From positions 62,001 to 126,000 of the forward strand of contig NZ_DAIRVK010000006.1 of assembly GCF_036802865.1 (NCBI RefSeq): DNA of 64,000 nucleotides. Direction: 5' to 3'. Positions 37,541-45,498 of the stretch are shown here, piece by piece (within the stretch, counting starts at the first letter, position 1; each line of letters starts with the position of its first letter). Source of the DNA: Sulfurospirillum sp036802865 (lineage in GTDB: Bacteria; Campylobacterota; Campylobacteria; Campylobacterales; Sulfurospirillaceae). The notes under the pieces were generated by a model. It was not told the DNA's origin. It worked only from the letters and a program-made list of their open reading frames with translations, and searched no databases. The position numbers and the translations under genes are program-made.

Positions 37541-38717
37541 GCCCAATTTCCTTCTTCTTGATTACGCCATTCGCTCCCTTATGCGTCGTTTTGGCAAGAG
37601 TTTTTTCATCTTTTTTATTTTGAGCTTACTGATTTTTGTACTTGCTTCAGTTTTGATGATTGCCGATGCGATTAAACTTGAGCTCAATACTACACTTAAG
37701 GCTTTACCGCAGATTACTTTACAGCGTTTTTCAGCAGGAAAGCAAAGTGATGTGCCCCTTGATCGGGTAGAAGCATTGCTGGATATTGAGGGCATCAGCG
37801 CGGTGACACCTCGTGTGTGGGGCTACTACTACTTTAAACCTGCAGGTGTGAATTTTTCGATTGTGGGTATAGATGCCTATGAAGAACAGTACTCCGCAAC
37901 ACTCTCTACGCTTACGCAGCGTTTTGATGTCAAGCTTCTGGAAAAAGAGAATGGCATGATCATCGGCGAGGGTGTGAAAAAGATTTTGGAAGAGAATTAT
38001 TACACTGAGTTTTTTAACTTCATCACCAGTGAAGGTAAATGGCAAAGGGTTCGCATTGCGGGTGTTTTTCACTCCGATCTTGCATTAGAATCCAATGATC
38101 TCATCATCCTTCCTAAAAAGTTGGTGTATGGTATTTTTGGTATGGATGAGAGCAAAGCCACCGATATTGTCATTAAAGTTACTAATGTTAAAGAGATTCC
38201 GACCATCGTGCAGAAAATCAATGAGCGATACCCCGATATGCGGGCCATTACCCAAGACGACATTAGGGTGAGTTACCAGAATATTTTTGATTATAAAAGC
38301 GGTTTTTTTCTTGCACTTTTTAGCATTTGTGCGTTTGCTTTTTTTATTATTATTTACGATAAAACAAGTGGTTTAAGCTCCGAAGAGAAGAAGGAAATTG
38401 GCATTTTAAAAGCAGTGGGGTGGAGCAGTGATGACATCCTTAAGGAGAAGTTTTACGAGAGTTTTACACTCTCTGTAAGTGCTTTTTTAGTCGGCATTGT
38501 TGTGTCACTCTTTTACGTGTACGCTTTGCAAGCACCACTCTTGCGTAACCTTTTTATGGGCTATTCCGCATTAAAACCCTCTTTTGTACTTCCATTTAGT
38601 GTGGATGCTTCGATGCTTGTTTTACTTTTTTTGCTCAGTGTGCCCATTTATATTGCAGCAACTTTAATTCCTGCATGGAGAGCTTCTATTTTGGATGCAG
38701 ACGAGGTAATGCGATGA
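37530..38717 (+). CDS. FtsX/LolCE-type ABC transporter permease
   Basis: 395 residues: TM1 about 22-44, a periplasmic MacB-like core domain (about 50-255), then three C-terminal helices in the FtsX layout (KKEIGILKAVGWSSDDIL between helices). GTG start inside the preceding gene. Such permeases do not move substrates through the membrane like importers but act on periplasmic or lipoprotein substrates (MacB, LolCDE). Paired with the next gene's ATPase. Confidence 0.88.
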   Translation: MSFKPNFLLLDYAIRSLMRRFGKSFFIFFILSLLIFVLASVLMIADAIKLELNTTLKALPQITLQRFSAGKQSDVPLDRVEALLDIEGISAVTPRVWGYYYFKPAGVNFSIVGIDAYEEQYSATLSTLTQRFDVKLLEKENGMIIGEGVKKILEENYYTEFFNFITSEGKWQRVRIAGVFHSDLALESNDLIILPKKLVYGIFGMDESKATDIVIKVTNVKEIPTIVQKINERYPDMRAITQDDIRVSYQNIFDYKSGFFLALFSICAFAFFIIIYDKTSGLSSEEKKEIGILKAVGWSSDDILKEKFYESFTLSVSAFLVGIVVSLFYVYALQAPLLRNLFMGYSALKPSFVLPFSVDASMLVLLFLLSVPIYIAATLIPAWRASILDADEVMR

Positions 38718-39382
38718 TAACCCTTCATGAGGTATGCAAACAGTTTATGCAAGGGGATGAAGAAGCACATGCGCTGAAAAACATCTCTTTGGAGATAAAA
38801 AAGGGTGAATGTGTGGTGCTGAAAGGTTCAAGTGGCAGTGGCAAGAGTACTTTACTCTCTTTGATTGCTGGACTGATGCAACCAAGCAGCGGAAAAATCA
38901 GTGTGGATGGCAAAGAGATTTCCAAACTGCCTGAGGCATTTAGTGCGCAACTTAGACGAAAGAACATTGGGTTTATCTTCCAAAAATTTCATCTTATATC
39001 CCATCTTTCAGCGCTTGAAAATGTTATAGTTCCATTGATTCCTGAAAACCTGCCTGTGCATGTTTTAGAAGAAAAAGCTAAAGCGATTATGGCGCAATAT
39101 GGCATCGTGCATAAAGCAAAGATGAGGGTTAACCGCCTCTCTGGAGGCGAACAGCAACGTGTTGCCATCGCAAGGGCTTTGGTGAACAATCCCTCCATTA
39201 TTCTTGCCGATGAACCAACGGCAAATCTCGATGAAACACTGACACGTGAACTGATAGTCTCACTTGAAGTACTGAAACAAAGTGGTGTGACATTGCTCAT
39301 CGCAACGCATGATCCGCTCTTTTTTGAGTTGCCTTTTGTAGATCGTGTCATTGAAATTAAAAATGGTGAGATCATTTTATGA
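38714..39382 (+). CDS. LolD/MacB-type ABC transporter ATPase
   Basis: 222 residues from the ATG at 38714 (MITLHEVCKQF), which overlaps the permease stop as ATGA; an in-frame ATG 13 codons earlier is less likely. Walker A GSSGSGKST (38-46), Q-loop FIFQKFHLI, signature LSGGEQQRVAIARAL, Walker B IILADEPTANLD and ATHD. Energises the preceding FtsX-type permease. Confidence 0.93.
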   Translation: MITLHEVCKQFMQGDEEAHALKNISLEIKKGECVVLKGSSGSGKSTLLSLIAGLMQPSSGKISVDGKEISKLPEAFSAQLRRKNIGFIFQKFHLISHLSALENVIVPLIPENLPVHVLEEKAKAIMAQYGIVHKAKMRVNRLSGGEQQRVAIARALVNNPSIILADEPTANLDETLTRELIVSLEVLKQSGVTLLIATHDPLFFELPFVDRVIEIKNGEIIL

Positions 39383-40338
39383 GCTTAACGCCTGAGATTA
39401 TTGCTCTCTTAACGCTGGATGCCATTTTTCTTTTCTTTGGTGTTATTGCTTTTTTCCTTTCAATGAGACTTGCTTTTTACTGGAATAATAACGCCAGTAC
39501 CCCATTACAGTACAGTCTCACCAAACAGAGTTATCTGGTTGCCACCATCATCAAATACATCTTCATACTCAAACTGCCTCTGTTTTTGTTTTTTATCTAC
39601 ACGTGTGATAAACTCTCAAACATCATCGCAGGCGCTATGTGTGCGAGTGGTGTCATCAATTCGGTTGATTTTGGGCTTTACCTAACACTCTTTAAACTGC
39701 TCAATCTGTATTTTTTTGGGTTTTGGTTGCTGCTTCATTATACCGATGTGAGTTCTGAAAAGTTGCCCTTTACAAAGCTGAAATTTACGCTTTTTGCTTT
39801 ATTTGCTGTACCTCTTTTTGCAGAAATAGGGCTTGAAATAGCCTTTTTTGCAGGGCTTAATATCAGTAAAATTGTCAGTTGTTGTGGTACGCTTTTTTCA
39901 GCCTCCAGTAGTTCTTATATCTCACTGTTGTTTGCGGTCAATGAATTGCTGTGGGTAGGGCTATTTTATGGCTTTTTTGTGATGTGTATTCTTGCTTTTT
40001 ACCTTAAAAATGGTGTGTTAACACTTTTTGCTAACGCCATGTTTCTTATTTTTTCGATTATCGCTTTGATTGTTTTCTTTAGCCCTTATGTGTATGAACT
40101 TCCCACACATCGCTGTCCATTTTGTCTTTTACAAAAAGATTATTACTATGTGGGGTATTTGCTTTATACGCTACTCTTCTCTGGCACATTTTACGGGATG
40201 GGTGGCGCGGTTTTATCGCTTCTCTCCAAAGGAAATATGCGTTTTAGCAGGCTCTCTTTGGGATTAAACGCGTTTTATCTTTTTCTTATTTCGACATATC
40301 CGATAGTTTATTTTATACGTAATGGAGTATGGCTTTGA
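39379..40338 (+). CDS. Polytopic membrane protein with CxxC motifs, unrecognised
   Basis: 319 residues with about eight to nine hydrophobic helices. Notable cysteines: GAMCASGVIN, VSCCGTLFSASSSSY and HRCPFCLLQKDYYYVGY. The last, a CPFC pair beside aromatic residues, resembles redox or metal sites in DsbB/VKOR-like proteins but overall similarity is not evident. Joined to the ATPase and to the NosL-like gene by short overlaps, so it is probably part of a copper or thiol-handling complex. Function unknown. Confidence 0.75.
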   Translation: MSLTPEIIALLTLDAIFLFFGVIAFFLSMRLAFYWNNNASTPLQYSLTKQSYLVATIIKYIFILKLPLFLFFIYTCDKLSNIIAGAMCASGVINSVDFGLYLTLFKLLNLYFFGFWLLLHYTDVSSEKLPFTKLKFTLFALFAVPLFAEIGLEIAFFAGLNISKIVSCCGTLFSASSSSYISLLFAVNELLWVGLFYGFFVMCILAFYLKNGVLTLFANAMFLIFSIIALIVFFSPYVYELPTHRCPFCLLQKDYYYVGYLLYTLLFSGTFYGMGGAVLSLLSKGNMRFSRLSLGLNAFYLFLISTYPIVYFIRNGVWL

Positions 40339-40841
40339 AAAAAAATGTTTTAATTAGTATTCTGATTGTTTTTCCGCTTTTAGCGCTTGGGGGACTTTTT
40401 TACACGTTGCATCTTAAAAATCAACTCCCTTCTGAAATCATCAATAAAGAGAGAGTCCCACTGGACTTTAAAGACAATACGGTGCAATGCCCGCAGTGCC
40501 ATATGTATCTTGTGGGTAAAAAACACACAGCGCAAATTATAACAAATGATTTAAAAACCCACTTTTTTGATGACATTGGGTGTGCTATTTTATGGCTTAA
40601 AGAACAAAAAATAGAGCCACAAACCATTACTTTTTGGGTGTTTAGTAATGATACCAATCGTTATATTGATGCGTTCAAAGCAAGCTATAAGAGTGATGAT
40701 GAAACGCCTATGCGTTATGGATTTGGAGCATATGAGATGTCAAAAGAGAGTATGATAGACTTTGAGCAAATGCACCTTCGTATGCTTAGAGGTGAGACTA
40801 TGAGTGACCCAAAAGTACGACAACATTTAAAAGGACACTAA
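40329..40841 (+). CDS. NosL-like periplasmic metal-binding protein
   Basis: 170 residues with an N-terminal membrane anchor (about 6-27) and a NosL-type core: CPQCHMYLVGKKHTAQI followed by THFFDDIGCAILWLKEQKI. NosL is a Cu(I) chaperone for nitrous oxide reductase and uses a C-x-x-C-x-M site like the CPQCHM here. No nosZ is in the window. Position after an ABC transporter and a Cys-rich membrane protein suggests copper delivery to, or quality control of, a periplasmic enzyme. Overlaps the previous gene by ten bases. Confidence 0.8.
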   Translation: MALKKNVLISILIVFPLLALGGLFYTLHLKNQLPSEIINKERVPLDFKDNTVQCPQCHMYLVGKKHTAQIITNDLKTHFFDDIGCAILWLKEQKIEPQTITFWVFSNDTNRYIDAFKASYKSDDETPMRYGFGAYEMSKESMIDFEQMHLRMLRGETMSDPKVRQHLKGH

Positions 40842-40842
40842 G

Positions 40843-41661
40843 ATGAAAGTAGCTATGAGTGGGGCAAGCGGATTTGTTGCCAATGCGTTAAAACAGAGAT
40901 TTTCTGATTTTGTCATCATTGAACGTGGTGATGATGTTGATGCAATTCGTCAAAAATTGGTAGGGGTACAAGCGGTTTTTAATCTTGCGGGTGCACCAAT
41001 TGTGGCAAAGTGGAATGAAGCGTACAAAAAAGTGCTTTACACAAGTCGTATTGAAACGACGAAAAAGTTAGTGGAAGCGATGAATCAAAGTGACGTAGAA
41101 CATTTTATCTCTACCTCTGCCGTGGGTATTTACCCAAATAATGTGCCCAGCGATGAGCATACGCTTCAATTGGGCGATGATTTTTTAGGGCACCTTGCAC
41201 GCGATTGGGAAGCAGAAGCTTTAAAATGCACAAAACTAACAACTATTTTACGTTTTGGTGTGGTTTTGGGTCGGGATGGTGGCGCACTTGAGAAGATGTT
41301 ACCGGCTTTTAAACTGGGTGTTGGAGGTATTATTGGTGATGGAAAAATGGTGACCAGTTGGATTGATCTTGATGATTTGGTTGCTATTTATACTTTTGTT
41401 TTAGAGCATAAATACGGTGGTATTTTTAATGCAACGTCACCACACCCACTTAGTAACTACCACTTCACAAAGATTCTAGGAAATGTGTTGCATCGTCCAA
41501 CTTTTCTACCCGTGCCTTCTTTTGTCATTAAACTACTTTTTGGTGAGGGGTCGAGCGTTTTACTGGACAGTAAAGAGGTCTATCCTAAAGCACTTTTGGA
41601 AAAAGGATTTGTGTTTGCGTACGGTGATTTACAAAAATCACTGACCAAGATTTTAAATTAA
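40843..41661 (+). CDS. TIGR01777-family (YfcH-like) NAD-dependent epimerase
   Basis: 272 residues. Rossmann motif GASGFVA (7-13), FNLAGAPIVAKWNEAYKKVLYTSRIETT, STSAVGIYP, LRFGVVLGRDGGALEKMLPAFKLGVGGIIGDG and WIDLDDLV are family hallmarks. Short-chain-dehydrogenase fold, substrate unknown. One base after the NosL-like gene, so likely the last gene of that operon; its stop overlaps the convergent LysE gene by four bases. Confidence 0.92.
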   Translation: MKVAMSGASGFVANALKQRFSDFVIIERGDDVDAIRQKLVGVQAVFNLAGAPIVAKWNEAYKKVLYTSRIETTKKLVEAMNQSDVEHFISTSAVGIYPNNVPSDEHTLQLGDDFLGHLARDWEAEALKCTKLTTILRFGVVLGRDGGALEKMLPAFKLGVGGIIGDGKMVTSWIDLDDLVAIYTFVLEHKYGGIFNATSPHPLSNYHFTKILGNVLHRPTFLPVPSFVIKLLFGEGSSVLLDSKEVYPKALLEKGFVFAYGDLQKSLTKILN

Positions 41662-42284
41662 CGTTTTTCTAAAAAAAGCCTGATGCCAAGTCCTATCATT
41701 ACGATACCAGAGATGGCATCAAGGCTTTGACGTACACTTCTTTTCGTAATGAAACTATTGGCAGAGATAAGGGTATAGATAAGAAGTCCTAACCAAATCA
41801 TAGCAATAATAAAATGTATGAGTGCTAGAAAAAGCGATTGTGCAAGGGCTGAATGCTCATGTGAAATAAATTGCGGTAAAAATGCCATGTAAAAAATAAC
41901 TGCTTTTGGGTTTAAAACATTCGATAAAAATCCTTCTTGCAAAGAGACCAAAAAGCGAAATGGCTTTGGAACAACATGTGTTTGGTGGATGCCTTTTGCA
42001 TTCCAAAATGACTTAAGTGAGTTAAAACCAAGCCAGAGTAAATAGAGTGCCCCCACTGTTTTTAAGAGCATAAATGCTGTTGCTGAGTAGAGTAGAATAG
42101 CCGAAATGCCCACTGCTGAGAGTGTCGCATGAACAAACAATCCCAAGCAAATCCCAAAACTTGAAACCAATCCATCTTTTGCCCCACCACGCAATGTGTT
42201 ACGAATGACGATCATTGTATCGGCACCTGGTGTCATGGTAAGAAGTGTAATAGCAATTAAAAATGTCCAAAGATCGAGTGGCAT
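41658..42284 (-). CDS. LysE/RhtB-family exporter (second)
   Basis: 208 residues, six helices. TMTPGADTMIVIRNTLRGGAKDGLVSSFGICLGL and NVLNPKAVIFYMAFLPQF are clear family motifs. Amino-acid or homoserine-lactone-type export; substrate not determinable. Distinct from the exporter at 36351. Confidence 0.92.
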   Translation of the reverse strand: MPLDLWTFLIAITLLTMTPGADTMIVIRNTLRGGAKDGLVSSFGICLGLFVHATLSAVGISAILLYSATAFMLLKTVGALYLLWLGFNSLKSFWNAKGIHQTHVVPKPFRFLVSLQEGFLSNVLNPKAVIFYMAFLPQFISHEHSALAQSLFLALIHFIIAMIWLGLLIYTLISANSFITKRSVRQSLDAISGIVMIGLGIRLFLEKR

Positions 42285-42352
42285 AATCCGTTCCTTTTCA
42301 ACTAAAAATGTATTTTACAGTGAAAAGTATAAAAAGATATTGACTTCTTATT

Positions 42353-42367
42353 TGAAAACGGTTATCA
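42353..42367 (+). promoter_or_regulatory. Fur-box-like site upstream of the flavodoxin operon
   Basis: TGAAAAC-G-GTTATCA matches the 7-1-7 TGATAAT-A-ATTATCA motif at 11 of 14 arm positions, 26 bases before the first gene. Flavodoxin is a classic iron-limitation replacement for ferredoxin. Confidence 0.5.
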
Positions 42368-42392
42368 TTTCAAGAAATAAAAAAGGTGTCCA

Positions 42393-42836
42393 ATGTCAGA
42401 AGCGTATTCAACACTCAATGAAATAAGCAAGCGTTTTGATAAAGAAGATTTGGCTCTGCTAGCAAAGCATCCTGCTCTTTGTTTTACCATTAACAGTTAT
42501 GAACTTTTTACGCATCATGTTTTTAGCCGTGTTAAGCGCCAAAACCCTGATATGACCATTATGCAAGAAGCATCACGCATTGTGATTAAAAGCGATGACG
42601 CTGAGGCATTGCATCTTTACCCAACATGGAAATTGATAGAAGAGCGCGCTGATCTTGAAGCACACGAAGAGATCAACCGTGCGATTGATTTGCTTGAATC
42701 GTTGGAGTGCAAGCATATTTATTTGCTTTTTCCTCGAAGTGCCAACTTTAGAAAACATGTGCCCATTCGTAGTCCAAAGCTTGATGCTTTAGGCATTGAG
42801 TACACGCTTAAATTAGTTCCTTATACTATCTATTAA
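42393..42836 (+). CDS. Hypothetical protein upstream of flavodoxin
   Basis: 147 residues, cytoplasmic, no membrane segment. Central part reads EEINRAIDLLESLECKHIYLLFPRSANFRKHVPIRSPKLDAL, with two isolated cysteines. No family recognised. It lies 23 bases before fldA behind a Fur-box-like site, so a role in iron-limited electron transfer is inferred from position. Confidence 0.7.
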   Translation: MSEAYSTLNEISKRFDKEDLALLAKHPALCFTINSYELFTHHVFSRVKRQNPDMTIMQEASRIVIKSDDAEALHLYPTWKLIEERADLEAHEEINRAIDLLESLECKHIYLLFPRSANFRKHVPIRSPKLDALGIEYTLKLVPYTIY

Positions 42837-42859
42837 ATCTTACAAAGGAGAATGAGTTT

Positions 42860-43366
42860 ATGAAGACAGCTATCTTTTACGGAAGTACAAACGGCAATAC
42901 TGCCGATGCGGCTTTAAAAATACAAAAACGTTTAAATACGGATATTTTCGATGTAGGGAAACTCAAGAATGGCGATGATCTTGCCAAATACGACCTGCTT
43001 ATACTCGGAACGTCCACATGGTATGACGGTGATTTGCAAGACGATTGGGATAGTTTTATGAGTCATCTCACATCAGCAGATCTTGGCGGAAAAATCGTAG
43101 CGCTCTTTGGTCTTGGTGATCAAGAGGGGTATGGTAGCGACTATGTCAGCGGTATGCGCCTCATTTACGATAAGGTAGTTGAAAAAGGTGCTAAAGTGAT
43201 TGGGGCATGGGACGATACGGGGTATTCGTACGAGAGTTCGGCTTCGATTATTGATGGAAAATTTGTGGGGCTTGCTTTGGATGAAGATAATCAAAGTGAA
43301 CTGAGCGATGGACGGATTGCTTTATGGTGCGATCAATTAGAACTTGCTTTAAAGGAGAGTGCATGA
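42860..43366 (+). CDS. fldA: Flavodoxin
   Basis: 168-residue FMN electron carrier. Phosphate loop GSTNGNTADAA (8-18), first FMN loop STWYDGDLQDDWD with Trp, and GLGDQEGYGSDYVSGM with the stacking Tyr (long-chain flavodoxin, with the insertion loop YSYESSASIIDGKFVGLALDEDNQ split around it). In this phylum it serves pyruvate and oxoglutarate oxidoreductases. Strong AAAGGAG ribosome site; iron regulation is likely from the upstream box. Confidence 0.97.
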   Translation: MKTAIFYGSTNGNTADAALKIQKRLNTDIFDVGKLKNGDDLAKYDLLILGTSTWYDGDLQDDWDSFMSHLTSADLGGKIVALFGLGDQEGYGSDYVSGMRLIYDKVVEKGAKVIGAWDDTGYSYESSASIIDGKFVGLALDEDNQSELSDGRIALWCDQLELALKESA

Positions 43367-43494
43367 GTGCTTGCGAAATAGTTTACAGTAGACCAGCTAA
43401 GGCTTTTTTTAAATCTTACAATACCGAAAAGGTAGATGAAAAGCATGCGAAAAGTGCGAAAGAGCGACTGCTGTTTTGCAAATGTACTTGCTAA
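43363..43494 (+). CDS. Tiny Cys-tailed protein coupled to flavodoxin
   Basis: 43 residues, starting MSACEIVYSRPAKAFF and ending LLFCKCTC. The ATG overlaps the flavodoxin stop (ATGA) and AAAGGAG sits five bases before it, a better ribosome site than most genes here. Cys4, Cys39, Cys41 and Cys43 could bind a metal or cluster. No known family recognised. A convergent terminator follows four bases after the stop. Confidence 0.6.
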   Translation: MSACEIVYSRPAKAFFKSYNTEKVDEKHAKSAKERLLFCKCTC

Positions 43495-43497
43495 GTT

Positions 43498-43518
43498 GAG
43501 GAGGCATTTTGCCTTCTC
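43498..43518. terminator. Bidirectional terminator between flavodoxin and DUF1007 operons
   Basis: GAGGAGGC and GCCTTCTC form an 8-bp stem (one G-U pair) with loop ATTTT, placed exactly between the two convergent transcription units. Confidence 0.55.
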
Positions 43519-44034
43519 TTACTCTTGGACGACCACTTTATAGGCGTAGTAATAATCCGCATCGTAACCTTCAATTTTACATTTTATAGGCTCTTTACAG
43601 ATAAGCCACTCTTTTTTTAAAATGAGTGCAACATACATCTCCGCATCGTAAAAACGTAGTTCGTACTTTTTGAATTTTGGTTTGGGAATGGCAAAGGTAT
43701 AAATGAGCTTTTTGTTTTCAAACTTGGCATTGAACTCCATAACGCGTTTGAGGTCAAACTCATCTTTGCCATCGGACATATGCGTAAAGTACGTATAAGG
43801 CTCAAGCGTTTTAAAATGATCTTTTTCCATGAAAGCGACCTCATTGGCATCAAGCTTTTTGTCTTTATTTTTATCGTAATCATCCATTAACATCGCAGAA
43901 CTCATCTCATCAAAACTCCATATTAGGACGATTTTTTCGGGTAAAACTTCGACTTTTGTTTCAATAAAAACATGGGGATGTGCGCAAACAAACGTACTGA
44001 AGAAAACGACTACAAAGAGTGAACGAAAAAACAC
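43519..44034 (-). CDS. DUF1007 periplasmic protein with EF-hand-like loop
   Basis: 171 residues; signal peptide MFFRSLFVVVFFSTFVCA, mature AHPHVFIETKVEV, the DUF1007 opening. It contains DDYDKNKDKKLDANEV, an EF-hand-like loop, common in this family. DUF1007 proteins accompany NicO/RcnA nickel-cobalt exporters. Last gene of a three-gene operon with two NicO proteins. Confidence 0.88.
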   Translation of the reverse strand: MFFRSLFVVVFFSTFVCAHPHVFIETKVEVLPEKIVLIWSFDEMSSAMLMDDYDKNKDKKLDANEVAFMEKDHFKTLEPYTYFTHMSDGKDEFDLKRVMEFNAKFENKKLIYTFAIPKPKFKKYELRFYDAEMYVALILKKEWLICKEPIKCKIEGYDADYYYAYKVVVQE

Positions 44035-44043
44035 AAATGCTCC

Positions 44044-45495
44044 TTACGCAATAAGTAATAAAATACCCAAAATCAACATAATAGCAAGACTAATCGTTTC
44101 GCTATAGAGGATGATTTTTGGGCTTTTTGTTTGGAAACGTTTTTTGGTAAAGAGCGTTGCTATGGACGTTAGCGCTATGATACTGCTCATTCCGAAGCTC
44201 ATACTAAGGGCTGCTAAAAAGCCCAGTATATAGGCTCCTGTGTTGAGTGCAAAAATAAAAATAGTGATGGTGCCAGGACAAGGAATAATCCCAGCACTCA
44301 GCACAACACCCCAGTCGGTACTTTGCGATTTTTGCGAACATCCTGCGCATTGGCACGCAAAAGGGTGTGTTGAAAAAGCGACGATTTTTGGTTGTGCTTT
44401 CATCGCTTTTATCTTTTTCCAGACCAAATAACCTGCAATTGAAATGATGATAAGTGCCGATAGTTTTGTCGCATAATAGGTCACATTGTCAAAAAAGGCA
44501 TTAAAGAAAAGGTCGAATAAAAAGTAGATAACCAGTGTCAAAAGAAATGCTGCAAACGTGTGGACAATGCCAATGAGGGCTGCCATACTGATCGCTTTTG
44601 AATAGCGATGCTCAGACGCAAAAAGATAAGAACTCACCAGTGCTTTACCGTGTCCTGGTCCTGCGGCATGAAGAAGCCCGTATAAAAAAGAAAGCCCTAA
44701 AAATAGGGCATACGTTAAAGGTGTACCTTGTTCTTTTAGAGAGCGAATCGTTTCTTGAATGTTTTGTTGCATATGGGTTAAGCGTGATTGTAGCCAAGAC
44801 ATGGAAGCCGGAAGTTCTTTGGGTTGCTCTTGCGGCAGTGTTGTTGTTGGTTCTTTTGAAAGCTCTTGCGGTTGAGTGGTTGTTGGTTCTTTTGAAAGCT
44901 CTTGCGGTTGAGTGGTTGTTCCATGCGTGATTTTGGTGAAAGCAATGTGGTTAAAGAGATTAAATTCGAGCGAAAAAGGCTCTGCAATCGTATGTGTCAC
45001 TGTGTGTACGAGAAATTTAAAATACTCCTCTTTGTCTTCAATCACAAAGGAAAGCTCATCCCCTGTTGCTATTTCTTGGTTGAGAAGGGTGGTAAAACGA
45101 AAGTTGAGCGTATCCGCTTCTTGCCAAAACGATTTAGAGATGATTTTAAGGGGAAGCTTTTTAATATCTTCTTGATTGGGGCGCGATGCGCTTAAGTATT
45201 CGATGTTGGTAAGGTAATGGCGTTTTGAAATGTAATTTTCTAAAATGACCTTAATGCGCTCTATCTCTTTGGGGTCAAGTTTGTTATTGTGATTTTCATC
45301 GTAACGTTCTAAAAGCGTGTTGATAAAATCTTGGCTAAACGTCCATTGAAACGTTATGGTTTCTATCTTAGTAGGCGTGCCTTCGAGGTTGATGCTCACC
45401 GTTGCTGAGGGTGTATACAGCGCACACAAAGCACAAGCATACATCTGATACGGTAGTGCCAGAAGCAAAAAAGCAAAAAGAAATTTTTTAAGCAT
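44044..45495 (-). CDS. NicO/RcnA-type nickel-cobalt exporter fused to a DUF1007-like domain
   Basis: 483 residues. Signal sequence, then a DUF1007-like periplasmic domain (about 20-190) with EF-hand-like RYDENHNNKLDPKEIE, a linker with TTTQPQELSKEP repeated, and a NicO membrane domain with HAAGPGHGKALVSSYL, GIIPCPGTITIF and a cytoplasmic CQCAGC metal motif. Efflux of Ni or Co is inferred from family. The linker repeat is an exact DNA duplication (see 44845-44916). Confidence 0.88.
   Translation of the reverse strand: MLKKFLFAFLLLALPYQMYACALCALYTPSATVSINLEGTPTKIETITFQWTFSQDFINTLLERYDENHNNKLDPKEIERIKVILENYISKRHYLTNIEYLSASRPNQEDIKKLPLKIISKSFWQEADTLNFRFTTLLNQEIATGDELSFVIEDKEEYFKFLVHTVTHTIAEPFSLEFNLFNHIAFTKITHGTTTQPQELSKEPTTTQPQELSKEPTTTLPQEQPKELPASMSWLQSRLTHMQQNIQETIRSLKEQGTPLTYALFLGLSFLYGLLHAAGPGHGKALVSSYLFASEHRYSKAISMAALIGIVHTFAAFLLTLVIYFLFDLFFNAFFDNVTYYATKLSALIIISIAGYLVWKKIKAMKAQPKIVAFSTHPFACQCAGCSQKSQSTDWGVVLSAGIIPCPGTITIFIFALNTGAYILGFLAALSMSFGMSSIIALTSIATLFTKKRFQTKSPKIILYSETISLAIMLILGILLLIA
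44845..44916 (-). repeat. Exact 36-bp tandem duplication in the NicO linker
   Basis: Two identical 36-base units (44845-44880, 44881-44916), in frame, encode the duplicated 12-residue TTTQPQELSKEP-type linker. A likely recent slippage event; copy number may vary between strains. Confidence 0.85.
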
Positions 45496-45498
45496 GAT

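Noticed and set aside
38675..38713. Longer start for the LolD-type ATPase
   Set aside because: The ATG at 38714 gives the normal family N-terminus and an ATGA overlap with the permease.
44598..45195. Plus-strand ORFs over the NicO/DUF1007 fusion
   Set aside because: Shadow frames of a gene with clear NicO motifs; repeats in one come from the 36-bp linker duplication.
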